Below are positions 1 through 5,016 of a stretch of 5,016 nucleotides of DNA, piece after piece. Below the pieces are notes generated by a model. The model worked only from the letters and a program-made list of their open reading frames with translations. It did not search any database and had not been told where the DNA came from. Origin of the DNA: Deltaproteobacteria bacterium (GTDB lineage Bacteria > UBA10199 > JACPAL01 > JACOUP01). The stretch's first letter is position 1; every line of letters begins with the position of its first letter. Location of the stretch: positions 1-5,016 of the forward strand of contig JAUSKE010000100.1 in the NCBI GenBank assembly GCA_030649435.1, given 5' to 3'. The position numbers and the translations under genes are program-made.

Positions 1-60
1 ATTCTTTTTTTGTTTGATTTTATGTGGGGAACGATCACTAGCGGGATTTTGTCTTATTAG
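1..60 (+). CDS. secE: SecE, protein translocase subunit (3' end only)
   Basis: Frame 1 is open from the window edge to a TAG at 58-60 and encodes 19 residues, ILFLFDFMWGTITSGILSY. SecE is the small membrane subunit of the SecYEG export channel in the inner membrane. This tail fits the end of its conserved last transmembrane helix: a hydrophobic run, an aspartate near its end (residue 6 here), then a short amphipathic Ile/Leu finish. The strongest support is position, because secE sits directly upstream of nusG in very many bacteria. The stop is 11 bases before the nusG start, which suggests one transcript. The 5' part, including the usual start and any N-terminal extension, lies outside the window. 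The fragment is too short for a motif-based proof, so the call rests on context plus general fit. Confidence 0.75.
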   Translation: MLFLFDFMWGTITSGILSY

Positions 61-68
61 GGAAAGGA
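59..68 (+). promoter_or_regulatory. Ribosome binding site of nusG
   Basis: The purine run AGGGAAAGGA overlaps the secE stop codon and precedes the ATG at 72. The AAAGGA part is only 3 bases from the start, which is short, whereas AGGG at 59-62 is 9 bases away and better placed. The start is still well fixed: an in-frame TAG at 39-41 lies just upstream and no other ATG or GTG intervenes. Confidence 0.6.
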
Positions 69-71
69 TTT

Positions 72-599
72 ATGCTTCACTGGTACGTCGTTCATACTTA
101 TTCGGGGTTCGAGCAGAAGGCAAAGAAGGCGCTCGATGAAAAGATCAAGAGCTTGGGAAAGCAAGCCTTGATCGACCAGGTATTGGTCCCTTCCGAGAGT
201 GTGGTGGAGATGAAAAAAGGGGTCAAGAAGACCGCAACGCGGAAATTTTTCCCCGGTTACATTTTGGTGAGAATGGAATTTAATGAGGAGTCCTGGAGGA
301 TTGTGAAAGGGATTCCGAAGATCACCGGTTTTGTCGGCGGGAGTAAGACGCCACCGGTTGTTCCTGATGAAGAGGTGGATCGAATCACTCATCAGATTAG
401 CGAAGGGACTTTGAAGCCGAAGCCGAAGGTCAGCTTTGAAAAAGGAGAGTCTGTTCGTGTGGTAGATGGACCGTTTACTAATTTTAACGGCCTTGTGGAT
501 GAGGTGAAACCGGAAAAGGGTAAGCTGAAGGTGCTGGTCAGTATCTTTGGTCGCTCCACACCGGTGGAACTCGACTTCATGCAGGTGGAGAAAAACTAA
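72..599 (+). CDS. nusG: Transcription termination/antitermination factor NusG
   Basis: A 175-residue protein, close to the usual 175-185. NusG binds the RNA polymerase clamp with its N-terminal NGN domain. Through its C-terminal KOW domain it contacts Rho or ribosomal protein S10, so it affects pausing, termination and transcription-translation coupling. The NGN domain spans about residues 3-105 and shows WYVVHTYSGFE (4-14), RKFFPGYILVRM (57-68) and GFVGG (86-90). A charged linker leads to the KOW domain (about 122-175), with GESVRVVDGPFTNFNG (125-140) and SIFGRSTPVELDF (157-169). There is no domain insertion of the kind seen in some thermophiles. The ATG at 72 puts the family's Trp-Tyr pair at residues 4-5. 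The gene ends one base before rplK, so the two are probably translationally coupled. Assignment is secure. Confidence 0.98.
   Translation: MLHWYVVHTYSGFEQKAKKALDEKIKSLGKQALIDQVLVPSESVVEMKKGVKKTATRKFFPGYILVRMEFNEESWRIVKGIPKITGFVGGSKTPPVVPDEEVDRITHQISEGTLKPKPKVSFEKGESVRVVDGPFTNFNGLVDEVKPEKGKLKVLVSIFGRSTPVELDFMQVEKN
584..590 (+). promoter_or_regulatory. Ribosome binding site of rplK, inside nusG
   Basis: GGTGGAG at the 3' end of nusG lies 10 bases upstream of the ATG at 601. It supports that start over the in-frame ATG at 547, which would add 18 non-homologous residues overlapping nusG. Confidence 0.65.
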
Positions 600-600
600 T

Positions 601-1029
601 ATGGCCCCGAAAAAAATAACAGCCCAGATCAAATTGCAGTGCCCAGCAGGGCAGGCGAACCCAGCTCCTCCCGTAGGGCCGGCCCTTGGTCAGCATGGGG
701 TCAACATCATGGAGTTCTGCAAGCAGTTCAATGCCAAGACCCAAAAGATGGAACAGGGGCTTGTGATCCCAGCGATCATCACGGTTTATCAGGATCGATC
801 CTTTACCTTTATCTTGAAGACACCGCCCGCCTCGATTCTTTTGAAGAAGGCAGCGAAGATTGAAAAGGGATCGGGTGTTCCTAATAAAGAAAAGGTTGGT
901 AAGGTAACACGTGCCCAAGTGGAAGAGATTGCCAAACTCAAGATGCAGGACCTGTATGCGGCCGATCTTGAGGCAGCGATGAGAACAATTGCAGGGACAG
1001 CCCGCAGCATGGGGATTGAGGTTATTTAA
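601..1029 (+). CDS. rplK: 50S ribosomal protein L11
   Basis: A 142-residue protein, the standard L11 length. L11 binds the GTPase-associated centre of 23S rRNA at the base of the L7/L12 stalk and takes part in factor-dependent GTP hydrolysis and the RelA stringent response. The N-terminal domain (about 1-72) carries the proline-rich block PAGQANPAPPVGPALGQHG (15-33), where thiostrepton contacts and resistance mutations fall in other bacteria, followed by NIMEFCKQFNA (35-45). The C-terminal rRNA-binding domain (about 73-142) ends with the signature RTIAGTARSMGIEV (128-141). An in-frame ATG at 547 exists, but the family N-terminus (MAPKKITAQIKLQ) starts at 601. The codons for Lys4 and Lys5 form an A7 run at 610-616. 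The stop abuts the rplA ATG with no intervening base (TAAATG). Confidence 0.98.
   Translation: MAPKKITAQIKLQCPAGQANPAPPVGPALGQHGVNIMEFCKQFNAKTQKMEQGLVIPAIITVYQDRSFTFILKTPPASILLKKAAKIEKGSGVPNKEKVGKVTRAQVEEIAKLKMQDLYAADLEAAMRTIAGTARSMGIEVI
1018..1021 (+). promoter_or_regulatory. Ribosome binding site of rplA, inside rplK
   Basis: GAGG within the last codons of rplK lies 8 bases before the rplA ATG at 1030. It is a short match, consistent with re-initiation by ribosomes that have just finished L11. Confidence 0.55.
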
Positions 1030-1725
1030 ATGTCAAAAAAATACGTAGCCAGTTTGAAAAAAGTTGACCGCACCAAGAGATACACCCTCGATGAGGGATT
1101 GAAGCTGTTGGGTGAGGTCAAGTTTGCCAAGTTTGATGAGACGGTTGACCTCGCAATCCGTCTCGGTGTGGACCCAAAGCAGACCGATCAGACCGTTCGC
1201 GGTGCGGTTGGTCTTCCCCATGGTTTGGGAAGAAATGTTCGCGTCATTGCGTTTGCAAAAGGGGATAAAGAAAAAGAGGCGTTAGCGGCCGGGGCTGACA
1301 AGGCGGGTGCGGAAGACCTCATCGCCGAAATTGAAAAAGGCTGGCTTGATTTCGACAAGGTTGTAGCCACCCCTGATATGATGGGGCAGGTGAGTAAGCT
1401 GGGGAAGGTGTTGGGGCCACGAGGTTTGATGCCAAACCCGAAGTTGGGGACCGTCACCTTTGATGTGGCAACAGCGATCAAGGACCTCAAAAAGGGGAAG
1501 GTGGAGTTTAAGATCGACAAATCGGGCATCGTTCATGTGGCGGTCGGAAAATCCTCTTTTGATGCGGGGAAGCTGAAAGACAATATCCTTGCCTTGATGG
1601 ATGCGGTGACTCGGGCCAAGCCACAGAGTTCGAAGGGAAACTATTTGAGGAGTGTGACGCTTTCAACAACGATGAGCCCGGGGGTTAAGTTAGATCCCGT
1701 ATCACTTCAGGAATCAGAGGAATAA
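1030..1725 (+). CDS. rplA: 50S ribosomal protein L1
   Basis: A 231-residue protein, within the normal 225-240 range. L1 binds helices 76-78 of 23S rRNA to form the mobile L1 stalk that helps move deacylated tRNA out of the exit site. In many bacteria it also represses the L11-L1 message by binding an rRNA-like structure. Visible family features are the N-terminal KKYVASLKKVDRTKRYTLDE (3-22), FDETVDLAIRLGVDPKQTDQ (35-54) and RGAVGLPHGLG (57-67). The L1 signature is KLGKVLGPRGLMPNPKLGTV (123-142), followed by the C-terminal RNA-binding part with VEFKIDKSGIVHVAVGK (158-174). The start follows the rplK stop directly. An A7 run at 1035-1041 covers the early lysine codons. The L1 target site was not identified: the place it occupies in E. 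coli, just before rplK, is nusG coding sequence here. Confidence 0.98.
   Translation: MSKKYVASLKKVDRTKRYTLDEGLKLLGEVKFAKFDETVDLAIRLGVDPKQTDQTVRGAVGLPHGLGRNVRVIAFAKGDKEKEALAAGADKAGAEDLIAEIEKGWLDFDKVVATPDMMGQVSKLGKVLGPRGLMPNPKLGTVTFDVATAIKDLKKGKVEFKIDKSGIVHVAVGKSSFDAGKLKDNILALMDAVTRAKPQSSKGNYLRSVTLSTTMSPGVKLDPVSLQESEE
1716..1721 (+). promoter_or_regulatory. Ribosome binding site of rplJ, inside rplA
   Basis: AGAGGA at the end of rplA lies 7 bases before the rplJ ATG at 1729. It overlaps the last sense codons of rplA, so rplJ translation is probably linked to termination of L1 translation. Confidence 0.65.
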
Positions 1726-1728
1726 AAA

Positions 1729-2244
1729 ATGAAACGGAACGAAAAAGAACAAGAGATTGTTTCTCTCAAAGAGAAGTTTCAAAAGTCCTCGGTCGCTTTT
1801 CTGGCGGAGTACCGTGGCTTAAAGGTTTCGGAAGTTACGGAGCTACGGCGCGAAGTTCGTAAGCTCTCCGGGGAGTTCAAGGTGGTCAAGAACCGTTTGG
1901 CCCGCAAGGCCTTGTCCGGTGGCCCGTTCACCGCTCTCGACCCCCATTTTAAAGGACCGATTGCAGTGACTTGGGGCAACGATCCGGTGATCGTGGCCAA
2001 ACTTTTGGCCAAGTATCAGGAGAGTTTTCCGGCCTTTAAGTTGAAGGTTGGGTTGTTAGATGGAAGGTTGCTTGAGTCAAAAGAGGTGGAGGCGCTTTCT
2101 AAACTTCCGTCGAAGGAAGAATTGTACGCCAAGATGTTGGGCACCTTGATGGCGCCGATCACGAGTCTGGCGCGTGTCTTGAATGCAGTCCCGCAAAAGT
2201 TGGTCGGTGTGTTGGATGCGATTGCAAAGAAGCAGGCGAGTTAA
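1729..2244 (+). CDS. rplJ: 50S ribosomal protein L10
   Basis: A 171-residue protein, close to the family norm of 165-180. L10 anchors the stalk: its N-terminal domain binds 23S rRNA beside L11, and its C-terminal helix carries L7/L12 dimers. The N-terminal part shows VAFLAEYRGLKVSEVTELRR (22-41) and the basic stretch FKVVKNRLARKAL (50-62), typical of L10. From residue 126 (LPSKEELYAKM) to the end runs the stalk helix of about 46 residues, roughly nine longer than I recall for E. coli and similar to the long type that carries three L12 dimers. The gene starts 3 bases after the rplA stop, so the separate leader where L10-L12 represses its own translation in E. coli has no intergenic room. TTG accounts for 12 of its 24 leucine codons, the highest share in the window. 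Confidence 0.97.
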   Translation: MKRNEKEQEIVSLKEKFQKSSVAFLAEYRGLKVSEVTELRREVRKLSGEFKVVKNRLARKALSGGPFTALDPHFKGPIAVTWGNDPVIVAKLLAKYQESFPAFKLKVGLLDGRLLESKEVEALSKLPSKEELYAKMLGTLMAPITSLARVLNAVPQKLVGVLDAIAKKQAS

Positions 2245-2280
2245 CTTTTTTTAATACCTATCTATAAGGAGGAAGGAAAC
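2245..2280 (+). promoter_or_regulatory. rplL leader with strong Shine-Dalgarno (AAGGAGG at 2266-2272)
   Basis: This is the longest intergenic stretch in the window, 36 bases. It contains a T7 run at 2246-2252, an A/T-rich unstructured middle and AAGGAGG at 2266-2272, 8 bases before the ATG. A second AAGG follows at 2273-2276. The match to the 16S anti-Shine-Dalgarno is the best of any gene here. This fits the need for four to six copies of L7/L12 per ribosome against one of each neighbour. The U-rich run could help ribosomal protein S1 binding, which is inference. No stem precedes the T run, so it is not a terminator. Confidence 0.8.
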
Positions 2281-2658
2281 ATGGGAACAGTATCACGAGC
2301 GGACATTGTCGAGACGCTCAAAGCAATGCCACTTCTCGACGTGGCAGAGTTGGTGAAGGAACTGGAATCAACCTTTGGTGTTAGCGCCGCAGCGCCGATG
2401 ATGGCGATGGCCGGTGCCGCCGGGGCCCAAGCAGCGGTGGAGGAGAAGACTGAATTTACGGTCGTTCTCGTTTCGGCCGGCGATAACAAGATCAACGCCA
2501 TCAAAGAGGTCCGTGCCATCACTGGTCTTGGTCTCAAAGAGGCGAAGGATCTTGTCGAAGGTGCTCCCAAGACTGTGAAGGAAGGCGTCAATAAGGAAGA
2601 TGCCGCCAAGATGAAAGCCCAGCTCGAAAAAGCTGGAGCCAAAGTCGAGATCAAGTAA
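2281..2658 (+). CDS. rplL: 50S ribosomal protein L7/L12
   Basis: A 125-residue protein, normal for L7/L12 (120-130). It is the multi-copy stalk protein that recruits and activates EF-Tu, EF-G, IF2 and release factors. The N-terminal dimerisation and L10-binding helices occupy about residues 3-33, including LLDVAELVKELESTFGV (18-34). Next is a flexible Ala/Gly/Met-rich hinge (about 35-55). The globular C-terminal domain (about 57-125) carries the factor-binding surface, with K70, I71, I74, K75 and R78 in NKINAIKEVRAITGLGLKEA (69-88), and ends in AGAKVEIK. All key residues are present. Leucine codon use changes here: only 1 of 10 is TTG. The gene has the best ribosome binding site in the operon and is followed 22 bases later by rpoB. 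Confidence 0.98.
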   Translation: MGTVSRADIVETLKAMPLLDVAELVKELESTFGVSAAAPMMAMAGAAGAQAAVEEKTEFTVVLVSAGDNKINAIKEVRAITGLGLKEAKDLVEGAPKTVKEGVNKEDAAKMKAQLEKAGAKVEIK

Positions 2659-2666
2659 CCTTTACC

Positions 2667-2672
2667 AAGGAG
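2667..2672 (+). promoter_or_regulatory. Ribosome binding site of rpoB
   Basis: AAGGAG in the 22-base rplL-rpoB gap is 8 bases before the ATG at 2681. An in-frame TAA at 2675-2677 rules out an upstream start. The gap is too short to hold an attenuator or RNase III site of the E. coli type. Confidence 0.85.
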
Positions 2673-2680
2673 TTTAAAAC

Positions 2681-5016
2681 ATGCCACCATCGTCTCTGGG
2701 TGACGATCGGATCTTTCGAAGAGATTTTTCGAAGATCGAACAAGTCATCCCTATCCCGAATCTGATTGAGATTCAAAGGAAGTCGTTCGAAAAATTTCTC
2801 CAGCGGAATTTGCCCGTTGATAAGAAAGAGCTTCAGGGTCTCCAGTCGGTGTTTAAGAGTGTCTTCCCGATTCGCGACTTTAACAATACCGCGTCGCTCG
2901 AGTTTGTCAGTTATCACCTGGACAAGCCGAAGTACGACGTGGCCGAGTGTCGCCAGCGGGGGATGACCTATGCGGCGCCGATGCGTGTTGTTGTGCGCCT
3001 CGTCGTCTGGGATACCGATGCCGAAACCGGCGCTCAATCGATCCGGGATGTGAAGGAGCAGGAGGTCTATTTCGGCGAAATTCCGCTGATGACCGATACC
3101 GGCACCTTCATTGTCAATGGGACTGAACGGGTTATCGTCAGTCAGCTTCACCGTTCGCCTGGCATTTTCTTCGAGCATGACAAGGGAAAGACCCATTCTT
3201 CGGGAAAACTCCTCTACTCGGCGCGAATTATCCCGTACCGCGGTTCATGGCTCGATTTCGAATTTGATCTTAAAGATATTCTTTATGTCCGGATTGACCG
3301 ACGGCGTAAACTCCCGGCGACTGTTTTGCTAAAGGCGCTCGGTTACACGACGGCCGATCTTTTGAACTATTTCTACCAGAGTGAAGTGATCGGTTATGAT
3401 GGGAAGAAGCTTTTTAAGAACGTTGTGCCGGAACTGCTCCGTTTTCAGCGGGCGACGAAAGATATCCGTCACCCGAAGACGGATGAAGTTTTGATCAAGG
3501 CGGGACGAAAATTCAATAAACCGATTCTTGATAAACTGATCACCTCCAAAATTAATGAGATTCCGATCGAGGCTGAAGAGGTCTTGAATCGGGTTGCCGC
3601 ACAGGACATCATCGATAAAGAAACCGGTGAGGTTGTTCTTGCGATTGGTGAGGCTCTGACGGAGGAGAAGCTCGAGGAGATCCGAAAGAGAAAGATTCCG
3701 AGCATCCCTCTCCTTTATATTGATAACTTAAATGTTGGGCCGTACATCCGAAATACGATTCTTCTGGACAAGATTAGCACCCAAGAAGAGGCGCTTCTCG
3801 AGATTTATCGCCGACTTCGGCCGGGTGACCCACCAACATTGCAAGCGGCTCAAGGGTTTTTCGAAAACCTCTTTTTTAATGCCGAACGGTACGACCTTTC
3901 CAAGGTTGGGCGTCTCAAGGTCAATTTCAAATTTGGTTTCAACGTCCCGCTCGAAGTGACGACCCTCCGCAAGGAAGATATTATGGAGACGGTTCGTTAC
4001 CTGGTGAACCTGAAAGATGGAAAGGGAACCGTGGATGACATTGACCATCTCGGCAACCGTCGTGTTCGTTCCGTGGGTGAGCTTTTGGAAAACCAGTACC
4101 GGATCGGGCTTGTTCGGATGGAACGGGCGATTAAGGAGCGGATGAGTTTGCAGGATGTTGAGACCCTCATGCCGCACGACCTGATTAATCCGAAACCAGT
4201 TTCTGCAGTCATCAAGGAATTTTTTGGTTCAAGCCAGTTGTCCCAGTTTATGGACCAGACGAACCCGCTCTCGGAAATTACTCACAAGCGGCGTCTCTCT
4301 GCCCTTGGGCCAGGGGGTCTCACGCGTGAACGAGCCGGATTCGAAGTCCGTGACGTTCATGCAACGCACTACGGTCGAATCTGTCCGATCGAAACGCCGG
4401 AAGGCCCGAACATCGGTCTGATCGCCTCTCTTTCAACCTACGCGCGTGTTAATGATTACGGTTTTATCGAAACCCCTTACCGCAAGGTAGAGAGCGGTCG
4501 CGTTGCGGAAGAGGTTCAGTTTTTCTCCGCTTTGGATGAGGAGAAATACACGATCGCCCAGGCGAATGCTGTGCTTGATAAGAAGGGGAATTTTACAACC
4601 GATCTCGTTTCTTGCCGCAAGAACGGCGAGTTCGTGATGGTTCCAGCTGCTGAAGTTCAGCTGATGGACGTTTCTCCCAATCAACTGGTCTCGATTGCGG
4701 CGTCATTGGTTCCTTTCTTGGAACATGACGACGCGAATCGTGCCTTGATGGGGTCTAACATGCAGCGACAGGCGGTTCCTCTCCTTCGCGCCAAGGCCCC
4801 TCTCATTGGGACCGGGATCGAGGCGGTTGTGGCGAGAGACTCCGGTGTCACAATTCTCGCCAAGCGGGATGGTGTGGTCCACTATCTTGATGCGACCAAA
4901 ATTCTGGTGAAGGCGGACAAGGTGGCCCGTAAGGAACCAGATACCGACACTTATTCGTTACTCAAATACCAACGTTCCAACCAGAACACCTGCGTCAACC
5001 AAAGACCGATCGTCAA
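2681..5016 (+). CDS. rpoB: DNA-directed RNA polymerase subunit beta (3' end outside window)
   Basis: The frame is open from the ATG at 2681 to the window edge, giving 778 complete codons and no internal stop or shift. Full-length proteins of this type have about 1340-1400 residues. The beta subunit forms one pincer of RNA polymerase and much of the active-site wall. The protrusion and lobe fill about residues 20-515, including NGTERVIVSQLHRSPG (146-161) and a lobe insertion at about 232-350. GNRRVRSVGELLENQYRIGL (458-477) precedes the fork region with the rifampicin pocket (516-542). PIETPEGPNIGLI (569-581) and MGSNMQRQAVPLLRAKAP (690-707) follow. The last residues, YQRSNQNTCVNQRPIV, match the expected stretch before the catalytic part. 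Missing are the later active-site residues, the flexible flap and the clamp segments, and probably rpoC beyond. Assignment is secure. Confidence 0.99.
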   Translation, partial: MPPSSLGDDRIFRRDFSKIEQVIPIPNLIEIQRKSFEKFLQRNLPVDKKELQGLQSVFKSVFPIRDFNNTASLEFVSYHLDKPKYDVAECRQRGMTYAAPMRVVVRLVVWDTDAETGAQSIRDVKEQEVYFGEIPLMTDTGTFIVNGTERVIVSQLHRSPGIFFEHDKGKTHSSGKLLYSARIIPYRGSWLDFEFDLKDILYVRIDRRRKLPATVLLKALGYTTADLLNYFYQSEVIGYDGKKLFKNVVPELLRFQRATKDIRHPKTDEVLIKAGRKFNKPILDKLITSKINEIPIEAEEVLNRVAAQDIIDKETGEVVLAIGEALTEEKLEEIRKRKIPSIPLLYIDNLNVGPYIRNTILLDKISTQEEALLEIYRRLRPGDPPTLQAAQGFFENLFFNAERYDLSKVGRLKVNFKFGFNVPLEVTTLRKEDIMETVRYLVNLKDGKGTVDDIDHLGNRRVRSVGELLENQYRIGLVRMERAIKERMSLQDVETLMPHDLINPKPVSAVIKEFFGSSQLSQFMDQTNPLSEITHKRRLSALGPGGLTRERAGFEVRDVHATHYGRICPIETPEGPNIGLIASLSTYARVNDYGFIETPYRKVESGRVAEEVQFFSALDEEKYTIAQANAVLDKKGNFTTDLVSCRKNGEFVMVPAAEVQLMDVSPNQLVSIAASLVPFLEHDDANRALMGSNMQRQAVPLLRAKAPLIGTGIEAVVARDSGVTILAKRDGVVHYLDATKILVKADKVARKEPDTDTYSLLKYQRSNQNTCVNQRPIV
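3374..3730 (+). other. Lobe-domain insertion of RpoB (proteobacterial type)
   Basis: Residues about 232-350 of RpoB correspond to the extra lobe segment of E. coli beta (around 225-343). Recognisable parallels are a conserved VAAQDIIDKETGEVV block (311-325 approximately), a charged helix with LTEEKLEEIRKRK, and the re-entry motif NVGPYIRNT starting near residue 351. Shorter beta subunits of Firmicutes and Actinobacteria lack most of this segment. Boundaries are approximate and drawn by comparison with remembered E. coli sequence. Confidence 0.7.
4226..4306 (+). other. Rifampicin-resistance-determining region of rpoB
   Basis: This segment encodes RpoB residues 516-542, equivalent to E. coli 507-533, with an offset of nine. 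The positions most often mutated in resistant strains keep the sensitive-type residue: Asp at 525 (E. coli D516), His at 535 (H526) and Ser at 540 (S531). Position 527 is Thr where E. coli has Asn518. Ile581 matches I572 of cluster II and the N-terminal site (V146 in E. coli, V153 here) is also intact. The target is predicted to be drug-sensitive. Permeability or inactivating enzymes are not visible here. Confidence 0.85.

Larger units (their letters stand above)
1..5016 (+). other. secE-nusG-rplKAJL-rpoB operon segment
   Basis: Seven co-directional genes are separated by 11, 1, 0, 3, 36 and 22 bases. No internal terminator hairpin with a T tract and no convincing internal promoter was found, so the whole segment is probably one transcript starting upstream of the window and continuing through rpoB. 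The order is the widely conserved one. Transcription may also start inside coding sequence, which cannot be judged by eye. Confidence 0.8.

Noticed and set aside
547..600. Upstream extension of the rplK frame starting at ATG 547
   Set aside because: The 18 extra residues overlap nusG, have no L11 character, and the family N-terminus begins at the ATG at 601 with its own ribosome binding site.
610..616. A7 runs near the starts of rplK (610-616) and rplA (1035-1041) as programmed frameshift sites
   Set aside because: They encode the ordinary early lysines of these proteins. No alternative frame product or stimulatory structure is visible.
57..632. 191-codon open frame on the minus strand opposite nusG
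   Set aside because: It mirrors a securely identified gene, has no recognisable domain and is best explained as a shadow frame. The other minus-strand frames at 577-918, 2262-2690, 2651-3196 and 3728-4177 are dismissed for the same reason.
1679..1699. Small inverted repeat at the end of rplA as a remnant L10 leader
   Set aside because: Only four Watson-Crick pairs plus one G-T wobble around an 11-base loop, which is too weak to claim without comparative evidence.
2246..2252. T7 run as a Rho-independent terminator after rplJ
   Set aside because: No GC-rich inverted repeat precedes it, and termination here would cut off rplL and rpoB.
2241..2268. Possible promoter before rplL (TTAACT at 2241, TATAAG at 2263, 16-base spacing)
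   Set aside because: Transcription would begin at about 2275, after the Shine-Dalgarno, leaving an almost leaderless message. The -35 match is also weak. TATAAG is more simply part of the ribosome binding region.
2681..5016. rpoB as a broken or frameshifted gene
   Set aside because: The frame was read through from 2681 to the window edge with no stop, and conserved motifs appear in order at the expected spacing. It is only cut by the window end.
1..5016. A hidden novel system, mobile element or RNA gene in the window
   Set aside because: Nearly every base belongs to a conserved housekeeping gene of expected length. The gaps total under 80 bases and hold only ribosome binding sites.

Overview
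The window is a forward-strand run of housekeeping genes for transcription, translation and protein export in a bacterium: the 3' end of secE, then nusG, rplK, rplA, rplJ, rplL and the first 778 codons of rpoB, which runs off the right edge. All seven reading frames lie on the + strand and almost every base is coding. The longest non-coding stretch is the 36 bases before rplL. I found no RNA genes, mobile elements, CRISPR arrays, terminators or foreign insertions.

Base composition is moderate, close to 50% G+C by eye. Ribosome binding sites are classical GGAG/AAGGAG types. RpoB carries the extra segment in its lobe domain that proteobacterial-type beta subunits have, which points to a Gram-negative, proteobacteria-like lineage. 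Several protein stretches recall deltaproteobacterial or related uncultured groups. I cannot place it further without a database search.

Layout: secE tail (1-60), 11 bases, nusG (72-599), 1 base, rplK (601-1029), 0 bases, rplA (1030-1725), 3 bases, rplJ (1729-2244), 36 bases, rplL (2281-2658), 22 bases, rpoB (2681 to the edge). SecE belongs to the protein-export channel. NusG is the elongation factor that couples RNA polymerase to Rho or to the ribosome. L11, L1 and the L10-L7/L12 stalk form the GTPase-associated and exit-site parts of the 50S subunit. RpoB is the polymerase beta subunit.

The order is conserved across bacteria, but spacing here is tighter than in Escherichia coli. There is no room between rplA and rplJ for a separate promoter or L10-binding leader, and none between rplL and rpoB for an attenuator. 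The extra synthesis needed for multi-copy L7/L12 seems to be handled in translation: rplL has the strongest Shine-Dalgarno in the window, after a U-rich unstructured leader.

I looked for an undescribed system and did not find one. The second-look points are modest: operon compaction, a long L10 C-terminal helix predicting three L12 dimers, a leucine-codon shift at the rplJ/rplL boundary, and a small hairpin at the start of rpoB.
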